Positions 56,580-64,000 of a stretch of DNA of 64,000 nucleotides are shown here, one piece after another. Within the stretch, counting starts at the first letter, position 1; every line of letters begins with the position of its first letter. Origin of the DNA: Protea cynaroides. Taxonomy: Eukaryota; Streptophyta; Magnoliopsida; Proteales; Proteaceae. The stretch covers positions 39,421,016-39,485,015 of the forward strand of contig CM053269.1 in assembly GCA_028583415.1 (NCBI GenBank). The letters run 5' to 3'. The notes below the pieces were generated by a model that was not told the origin of the DNA, did no database searches, and worked only from the letters and a program-made list of their open reading frames with translations. Made by a program: the position numbers and the translations under genes.

Positions 56580-57090
56580 AACATCAAATAAACGGATTAC
56601 CATTTAAAAATTGAAAATATGCCATCGACAATAATTATTTATTATTGTTTCTCTTTTCATCTTAAATGATTGGTTATCAATTAAAAATTTGGAAAATATG
56701 TCATTCACAATAATTATTATTTCTTTTAATGCTAAACGGAAGGGGTTACCAATTAAAAATTTGGAAAATATGCCATTCGCAACAGTTATTATTTCTCTTT
56801 CATCCTAAATCTACAGTTGCTAATTAAATTTGGAAAAATTGCCATTGACAACAATAACGGATTGAGATCCTCTCTTGCCATTGGAGGGATTCTAGTCGTG
56901 ATCTAATGACTGAAATTCACTCGGTACATGCATATCAATACATCGATATTGCATTAGATGAATTCTAGTCATGGATCAGAACCGTAGAAACTAGACAAGA
57001 ATCTTTGTCCAATAATTATTCCTTCTCTTTTCATCCTAAATGAACGGAATCCCAATTAAAAATTAGGAAAACATGACAATAATTGTTTGC
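56580..57090. repeat. 72-bp tandem repeat, unit B
   Basis: Several copies containing CCAATTAAAAATTTGGAAAA, TATGCCATTGACAATAATTA and TGTTTCTYTTTCATSCTAAA. A non-repeat block of about 150 bp (56865-57010: GAGATCCTCTCTTGCCATTG..) interrupts the array. The same block occurs in unit C. Confidence 0.85.
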
Positions 57091-57098
57091 CTCTCATT

Positions 57099-57146
57099 GT
57101 AAGTAAAATAATTTCACCAAAAAAAAAAAACAATCGTAAATAAAAT
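57099..57146 (+). mobile_element. LINE stub S8 (26-bp insert, 11-bp TSD)
   Basis: GTAAGTAAAAT (57099-57109) and GTAAATAAAAT (57136-57146) flank AATTTCACC plus twelve A and CAATC. The TTTCACC ending is the closest of all stubs to the 7.1-kb LINE terminus TTTTCACCG. Confidence 0.65.
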
Positions 57147-57218
57147 GAAACATCACGTGGAAAACGTGGTCTAGAAAAAAAAAACAAAACAAAAGGCCAA
57201 AAAATAGTCCTTTGATCA

Positions 57219-57460
57219 TATTCAAATCGTCTCCCCCCTGAGATTCAGGAGGAGGGATGGCGGCCTGGATGGATGGCCGACACCTAGCTCTCGGGTGAAT
57301 CCGAGTCGGCCATCCGAACCGACACCCTAGCCGACAAGCTGAGCCGACAGGGGTGTCGACTCGAATGAATGGCTCGGATTCACCCGAGAGCCAAGCGTCA
57401 GTCATCCATCGAGGCCGCCGCCTCTCCTCCCGATTCTCAGGGAGGAGACAATGTGGATCC
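57219..57460. mobile_element. MULE-type foldback MITE, copy M5
   Basis: 242 bp with ends TATTCAAATCGTCTCC and GGAGACAATGTGGATCC. The flanks CCTTTGATCA (57209-57218) and CCTGTGACCA (57461-57470) match at 8 of 10 bases. Confidence 0.75.
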
Positions 57461-57470
57461 CCTGTGACCA

Positions 57471-59037
57471 CTTACGTATCGTCATGTCATTTTGTGAAAT
57501 CCAACGAGTAATGTCAGTGGGCGTTGGGCCTGGGCGTCTGGACTGATGAGTACGCCCAGGCCCATCTATCGGGCTTTGGAAGCTCAGGCTTAGTATGATT
57601 CTTGTAAAAATCAATATATCAGAATCTCAATCCGATTTTCTATGACGGCAGTCTATCTTCAGTAGTGGAAGATATGCATAAGACGATACATATATATATC
57701 TTAAATCCAATGACTGTAATTTACTATACATACATACCGATGTATTAATATACCACCATTGACATATATGAAAACTAAACCATTGTCTTCAGCATAATAG
57801 GCGACCCTTTATGAATACATGTTAAACTGATGGATAGAGTATGCTTTTACTATTCCTCCCCAAACCAAGCCCACCTACGTCCACTTTCGAAAAATACAAA
57901 ACCTGCACAGAGGTTAATGTACGAAATCTCAACCATTACTCTGACAACGAAAGAAACACCAAAAACACATGAATTTACTGAAAGGACAACTCATGTGACA
58001 ACCCCAGAAAAGATGGACACCAATGGAAAATAAGGCTTGCCGACTGTGGAAAAGACTAATCAAACCGTACCAGTGAATCCGTCTCTTCCTTGTTCATTTT
58101 TTGTAACATTCCAAGAGTTGTCAGTATGGTGGTTCACTCCCGGACAAAGAAGGATGTGTCATCGCAATTGCTCTATCTTCACCTTTTGGTTTCATGATCT
58201 TCGTATTAGTGATGCCTTGTTTGTATCCGATTCTGTCTTTCAATAAGCTACTAAAAAAAATTGTAATAATCAATGACAGTTTTGAAAACAACAAATATTT
58301 AGACTATATTATTACTCTTGTTCCCATGGGGATAAATTTGACCCCTTCCCCTGTTTCCGCCTACGTCGTATATTATGGGATATTTAAAAACGTGAACATC
58401 TTTCTTTGGGGGGGTTCCGGGAAAAGAATAAGAAAAAGTATATATCATACAATACAGGCTATATATAGAGTAAAAAGCCAATAAAACCCATGAAATTTAC
58501 CAGTGATCCACTGTTGAAGCTTGAGTGTAGAAAATGCTATGAAGAAGCACTAAAGCCCCAACAGCATAGAGCCGTAAAGATGGCTTCTAGCGGAGTTTAA
58601 GAGATCGAAGACAAGGATTTGATTGCAGAAGGGTTTGGGTGAAATGTATTTACACAGGAGGGAGAAAGTTCTAAAAAAAGAGAGAGGGAGGTGGGAAGAA
58701 ATAAGAAAGGTAGGTGAGGGTTTTATTAATGTTTTCAAGGAGATGACCCATATTTCTGTTGTCAACTGTAATTTAAAGCGATGGAAATACAAATCCCGTA
58801 GTGTAAAAATCAATATATCAGAATCCCAATCCCATTTTCTACGACGGCAGCCTATCTTCAGTAGTGGAAGATATGTATAAGACGATACACATTATCATAG
58901 TGAAATATATGTATTAGACGACGGAATAACCATTACAGTTGCTCAGAATACTAATCCATTACGGAAGAACAATTGTTGTCCTGAAAAATACTAGATAGAC
59001 AATAGAAATACAATTGCCATTGTGGAATACTCATAGC
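57471..59037. other. Between units B and C: unrecognised, with an 85-bp direct repeat
   Basis: Sequence around 57605-57690 (AAAAATCAATATATCAGAATC, GACGGCAGTCTATCTTCAGT) recurs at 58800-58890. The DNA between has frames of 60-96 codons (for example 58194-58484) that match nothing I recognise. It may be part of the CACTA-like element whose end is at 59137. Confidence 0.4.
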
Positions 59038-59137
59038 GGCGCTTGGAATTAGGTTTCGTAGCATTGGCGACGGCATTTATTTTTCCATCGCCTAAAAGCG
59101 TCGTGAAAAAATCCAACTACTTCTTGTGGTGTTGGGA
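59038..59137 (-). mobile_element. CACTA-like end
   Basis: GGCGACGGCATTTATTTTTCC and ATCGCCTAAAAGCGTCGTG subterminal words lead to an edge CTACTTCTTGTGGTG, the complement of a CACYACAAGAAGTAG terminus. The opposite end was not located. Confidence 0.45.
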
Positions 59138-59705
59138 CGCCCTTGAGCATGAAATATCAGACCCAACTGACAGTGGGAACATCGCAATAGAGGGATAATA
59201 TCGTTGTATGCTGCTGTAAAACAGTAGCTCTTAGTTGTCTTGTCTCCATCAGTTTTGATAATCAAATAGATCAAGAAATACTCAGTTTTGTTGATTTCCT
59301 TTGAGACTCTATCTGATTGCAGTACTGCAGATTCCTCATGAGCTTGGGTGTCTGCACTTAACTGGCAACTCACCAACTAACTGGGATAAGCAATGATTCA
59401 CCATCTTTGTTATTTGGTTGAAGTAATGTCTATAGTTACAAGTGACAAAACAATTGCCTTGTTATCCAAAGAGTAGTTAAATTTATGATTTTGCTTCTTG
59501 TTAATAGAAAGTTATTTCAAATTTAGGACTTTTCCAACTACAGTTGCATAAAAGCAGGTAATTAAAAGAACAAAAAGCAAGTCCTCCATCAAGCCAAGTT
59601 GCAAAGAACTTGCCTGAGCCATTTGTAAGTTTACCTTAAGTTTTACAAGGTAAACTGATATACATGGTTTACAACATAATGACGAAGATCATTTTCATAT
59701 ATAAT
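59138..59705. other. 3' boundary of CPT-C unit
   Basis: 59190-59345 matches 34996-35170 of unit B, and 59345-59705 matches 1400-1758 of unit A. No gene. Confidence 0.65.
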
Positions 59706-61521
59706 TTATGAATCTCGTCCACCATATCTTCTTTTCCTTTGTTGAAATTCGCATAGTGCATCCACAAAGTCAGCTTTTCCAAAATCAGGCCAGAGTGATT
59801 TTACGAAGGCAAGTTCTGTGTAGGCCAACTGCCATAGCAAAAAGTTACTAATCCTTTGTTCTCCACTAGTACGGATAAGTAGATCAGGGTGAGGAAATTT
59901 GGTGCAGTTTGTTTCCAGTTCTTGTTCGATTACAGCTTCAGTAATGTCATTTGGTTGAATCACACCATCCTTTGTTTTCTCAACTATGCTTTTGCACGCT
60001 TGAACTATGTCATACTGCCCACTGAAGCTGATTGCAATAATCAGTTGGAGTCCTGAGTTGTTCTTTGTTGTATCTTCAACTTCTGTTTTCAGCTTCTGCA
60101 GGGACTTTGGGAGCTTCTTGGAGTCACCAATTACAGATATTCGAACATCTTGTCTGCCACAAGCAAATGGGTTCTTATCAACTAAACTCCCTTAGAGGGT
60201 TCCAGGGTGTTAGGAATTAACAATACAACAGAATAACAACAGCAAAAGAAAGAACAAAAGAAAATCGTACACATAAAGAACACAATGATTTTACGTGATT
60301 CACCCATGATGGGTTATATCCAAGGCGATCAACCAATGCTTCTACTATTCTAATGAAGAAATTACTAACCATCTTGGATCCTTGTGAGATAACATCCAAT
60401 ATATAGGGTTTAAAATGCATTGCAATATCTTCTTTTTTTTCTCTTCTTTTTTATAATCTGTCACCTATATGTTTGTATTTGGCAATGCATTCTCAGAAAG
60501 TCATTCTTGGAATGGATAATGCATTTTTAAAATAGGATGAGAATAGACTAAAAGTGAGGCATTAAAATTTTATGCCTTGAAGGCATAAGGAGCAAAAGAG
60601 ATTTTTCCAAAATAGACGATATTTTCTTAACCTATTCAAAGATCCTAGATTGCATACCAAATACTGTTTTGATCATCTCAAAATACTTTATTGACTAAAT
60701 TGCATTCAAAAAATGTGCATACCAAAAACAGCCCAACTCAAGAAAGTAATTACGTCACAAAAGGACAGTCCAGAGACTCCAGACTCCCATAAAAATTCCT
60801 CATGATCATCATCACCAACCCCCACCCCCAATGAGAAGAGTTCCTAACAAGTTGATATAATAAAGGATCTCCCATGGCCTCGTGTCGTGTATTGACTACA
60901 GGTAGTCGAGTCTCCTGTTGATACCCAAACAGGAGACGATTTGAATCTCTAGAGAAGTACCTCATTAAAATTTTTAGCTCTTCCTTCAACACCATCTCGA
61001 ACAAGCTCATCAAAATATCAACCTCCAGCTGTAACAAAACCATTACCCAGAAACATGAGATGAGAAGTTTCATACCATATATATAAACGAATAAAATAAA
61101 CTATCAGAAAACAACAGACTTTGGGGCGAAGCCAGTTTTCAGTTGAGAAAGCAAAAACAGTCAGAACCCTGATCCCCCATTTGCAGCAGAGATCAATGAG
61201 GTCTGTCAAAGCCCTAACACCAGCTCTGTGACCAAATGACGTAGGCAAGTTTCTCTGCCTTGCCCACCTCCCGTTACCATCCATGATCACTGCCACATGC
61301 TTAGGCATCAATTCAGGCCGAAGCTCATCCGGCAACAGCCGCTCTTCTTCTGCTGTAGCAGTAGTAATAGTCCCTTCTCCTCCTCTAAAAATGCTGTACT
61401 TATTACAAGGGAATGCTCTTGAGCGGTTTCCAACTCTACAGAGACATGAAGCTGGTTTTGGGTTGAAGTGAGAGAAGATTTTATTATTGATTGTGGAGAG
61501 TGGAAGTTGCAGAGACACCAT
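59706..61521 (-). CDS. CPT: CPT-C: plastid-type cis-prenyltransferase (305 aa, three exons)
   Basis: The best preserved cis-prenyltransferase of the cluster. Exons on the minus strand: 61521-61120 (134 codons), 61028-60961 (68 bp) and 60153-59706 (448 bp), with GT..AG introns of 91 and 807 bp, giving 305 aa plus stop. The N-terminal 55 residues look like a plastid transit peptide. All five conserved regions are intact: HVAVIMDGNGRWA (Asp81, Gly84), GHRAGV (97-102), FAFSTENWLRP (123-133), SGQYDIVQA and LIRTSGEQRISNF with the AYTE glutamate. It should bind an allylic primer and isopentenyl diphosphate through Mg2+ and extend in the Z configuration; chain length is not predictable here. An in-frame ATG at 61554 would add 11 residues, but MVSLQLPL matches CPT-A. 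TATA box at 61581-61587. Confidence 0.92.
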
Positions 61522-61587
61522 ATTTCCACAGTTTGGAGACTTTACTACTTTCAACTTTGGAAGGAAATCGGTAACCTGACATTTATA

Positions 61588-62994
61588 ACATATTCACCTT
61601 TGCCGAAGTAATTATAATAGGCTCCAAAGCTTTTTTTTTTTTTTTTTTTTTCTTTTGGGGTAAAAGTAGGCTCCAAATCTGAACAACTTTGTTTTCTCTT
61701 AATGAGAAAACGAAACATCACGCAGCTTTGTGGAGCCAGAAAACTGTCCACGTTCGTGTACATTGCATGTGCATGTACAGTGTAGGCCCTGAAGGAGTCC
61801 GTTTGGCCCAGCCATCATCGGGTTTGGGGCCAAGCTTAGTACGGTTCTCGGGTTCAAATATGGTATAAAGATGCTCTCTAATAAATTCTTCGTCTTTCAT
61901 AGTGAAGTCGGATTGTGAATTGAGGAAGCAGCGCCCAGTAGTGCCCAGCTGTAATGAACCTAAATGGTTCAGCTCGTGTCGGTAATGTATGCTTAAGATT
62001 CTATCTTACTCCACTTTGAATTCTTGACGAAGAAGGAAGGCTAGTTATATGCTTAACACATGCAAATTAAACGTTGTTTTTGGGAAACTGGGCAGAAGGA
62101 AAAGAGGCTCCAAACTAAAGTTGTCTCACCTGGTCGAAAAACTACAGGCCCTAAAGGCAGGCGGTAGCCCATTTAGGGCACCCAATTTGTGTGATTGTGC
62201 CTAGGGTTCAAGAGCTAGCACCGGATCCTACCCAGCTGATCCCAAGACCAGGAATTGGTTTCCACATTCAAAAACTACTTCACCTATGGAGACTCGGGGC
62301 CGATCCCATTTTGTTGGTCCTAATCCCGATCCCTCAAACCTGCTTCTTTCCTTGGTCTTCTTTGTGACCACAAATCTCTTATTTATTTATTATATAAAAA
62401 AAATTTTTGCACGAGGTCATCTGTAATAAATCAGCATTCCACATTATAGTTCCTTGGGAGTATTGTTTTGTCATCAGACTAAGGGTGTTAAATGGTACAA
62501 TTTTAGTTTCGATTTGATGTGTAATAAATATAACCAAATTGATCCATTCGTTAAACAAATTCAAAATGCTTTTACCATTTGGATTTTAAATGGTTTCTTT
62601 GCCGGAAGGGAGAAGAATAGAGTTACTATCAAAGCAGAGGGAAAGCTAAGGAAAACATTAAAATAATATTAATCATATATAAAAATAGATTTAAAATTTA
62701 AAAGTATACCATGTGAAATATATATATATAAAAGGAATGATTCTTTGAAAAAGAATCCATTATTGATTGTGTGGAAATTGCAAGAAGAGCATTTCACATG
62801 GTTAAGTTGGTATTAAACTATTAGCTCCATTAGGATTTCTGGATGAAATTCCAAACCTGCAACTCAAAATGGTAGAGTGCATGACCTACATTCTTTCCCA
62901 TGGCCCAGTTAGATCCATAAGATCGACACGCATACTAATGCATTCCAGTCTGACGGACTCAACGACAGAAAAAGATCATTTTCCAAAACTAGTA
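61588..62994. other. 5' flank of CPT-C
   Basis: Unit-conserved blocks (GCAGCTTTGTGGAGCC 61722, GGGGCCAAGCTTAGTA 61824, GGGTTCAAGAG 62203, CCCTCAAACCTGC 62331). The long (TA)n present in units A and B is missing; only a short TATATATA lies at 62721. No other gene. Confidence 0.6.
61618..61677 (-). mobile_element. LINE stub S7 (38-bp insert, 11-bp perfect TSD)
   Basis: TAGGCTCCAAA at 61618-61628 and 61667-61677. Between them lies a T-run with CTTTTGGGGTAAAAG, which on the minus strand is CTTTTACCCC plus an A-rich tail. CPT-A has one TAGGCTTCAAA at 4570. Confidence 0.82.
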
Positions 62995-64000
62995 ATATCA
63001 AATGAACGGGTTGACAATTAAAAATTTGGAAATACGCCATTGACAATAATTATTTCTTATTGTTTCTCTTTTCATCCTAAATGAATGGGTTATCAATTAA
63101 AAATTTGAAAAATATGTCATTGACCATAATTATTGTTTCTTTTGCATGATGAAGGGGTTTTCAATTAAAAATTTAGAAAATTTGTCATTGATAATAATCA
63201 TTGTTTCTTTTTCTTTGCTAATGATCGGGTTACCAATTAAAAATTTGGAAAATATGCCATTGACAATAATTACTGTTTCTTTTTTATGCTAAATGTACGG
63301 ATTACCAATTAAAAATTTGGAAAATATGTCATTGGTAACAACCATTGTTTCTTTTTCATTCTAAATAAACGGGTTACCAATTAAAATTTTGAAAAATATG
63401 CCATTGGTAACAATTATTGTTTCTCTTTCATCCTAAATCAATGGTTGCCAATTAAATTTGGAAAAATTACCATTGACAATAATAATGGGTTCAGATCCTC
63501 TCCTATCTTTAGAGGGATTCCAGTCGTTATCTAATAGCTTGAGTTTACTCAATGCGTACATATTAATACATTGATGTGTGCCCTGATGAACTCCAACCAC
63601 TAACTGGATCACAATTGAAGAAACTGCAGAAGGATCTTTTTTCAACAATTAATGTTTCTCTTTTTCATCCTAAAGGAATGGGTTACCAATTAAAAAATTG
63701 GAAAATATGCCATTGACAATAATTATTGTTTCTTTTTCATGCTAAATGATTGGATTATCAATTAAAAATTTGGAAAATATGCCATTGACAACAACTTTTG
63801 TTTCTTTTTCATTCTAAATAGACAGGTTATCAATTAAAATTTTGAAAAATATGCCATTGGCAACAATTATTTTTCTCTTTCATCCCAAATCAATGGCTGC
63901 TAATTAAATTCGTAAAAATTGTCATTGACAACAATAATGGATACGGATCCTCTCTTACCGTTGGAGGGATTCCAACACTGATCCAATGACCAGAATTCAT
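62995..64000. repeat. 72-bp tandem repeat with interspersed 150-bp block, unit C
   Basis: About a dozen 72-bp copies, for example starts of TACCAATTAAAA at 63231, 63303 and 63375. They are interrupted by a GGATCCTCTC..AGAGGGATTCCAGTC block at about 63485-63640 that recurs at 63940 up to the window edge. This makes a higher-order repeat (array plus block) shared with unit B. Confidence 0.88.

Noticed and set aside
58194..58484. Membrane-protein gene (96 codons) or organelle DNA insert
   Set aside because: It has hydrophobic runs but I cannot match it to any family, and the frame has no conserved motif.
62995..64000. CRISPR-like array
   Set aside because: The repeats are adjacent 72-bp tandem copies without unique spacers, in a plant nuclear genome.

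Overview
This window is nuclear DNA of a flowering plant. It has intron-bearing plastid-type genes, long (TA)n and (GA)n microsatellites, and plant-specific Ty3/gypsy (Tekay-like), Ty1/copia, TRIM, LINE, MULE, hAT and CACTA sequences. The species cannot be named from the sequence. There is no CRISPR array, operon, rRNA or recognisable tRNA gene.

The host backbone is a tandem cluster of three cis-prenyltransferase (CPT) genes, all on the minus strand. CPT-A (1759-4498) and CPT-C (59706-61521) have open reading frames of 309 and 305 codons with the same three-exon structure: a long exon 1, a 68-bp exon 2 and a 448-bp exon 3. CPT-B (51413-53977) is a pseudogene. It has a 2-nt deletion after the start, a MITE and a tiny retroposon in exon 1, and a stop codon in exon 3. 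Each unit carries homologous flanks: a TATA box about 55-65 bp upstream of the ATG, a (TA)n tract, and a 72-bp tandem repeat far upstream. About 47 kb separates CPT-A from CPT-B, and most of it is transposable elements.

Layout. 1-7.1 kb: CPT-A unit with MITEs and LINE stubs. 7.1-12.4 kb: truncated LINE, a 1.5-kb TIR element, an LTR remnant. 12.4-14.0 and 30.5-30.6 kb: the two halves of one progesterone 5-beta-reductase/iridoid synthase-like (PRISE) pseudogene. Between them lies a copia element (LTRs at 13972-14334 and 30190-30507) filled with three serially truncated minus-strand Tekay-like elements, the first of whose LTRs holds a 4.36-kb Ogre-like solo LTR. 31.4-33.3 kb: TIM50 gene fragment and a CACTA end. 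33.7-34.1 kb: a TRIM. 35.7-51.0 kb: a TRIM array split by a complete 14.4-kb Tekay-like element (36003-50370, TSD TATAG), which itself contains a solo LTR. 51-64 kb: CPT-B and CPT-C units.

The candidate for a less-described system is the 14.4-kb element. Besides degenerate gag-pol-chromodomain it has a divergent antisense accessory ORF (39890 down to about 38740). The intergenic promoter region of that ORF carries the same dense CGGTCG/GCGACC motif array as the LTR. An inferred 77-bp intron lies at the gag-protease junction. A second strong signal is a set of 16-38-bp insertions with 10-15-bp target duplications. All end in (T)TNACC plus a poly(A) tail, like the truncated LINE at 7.1-7.7 kb, and they look like extreme 5' truncations of one LINE family.
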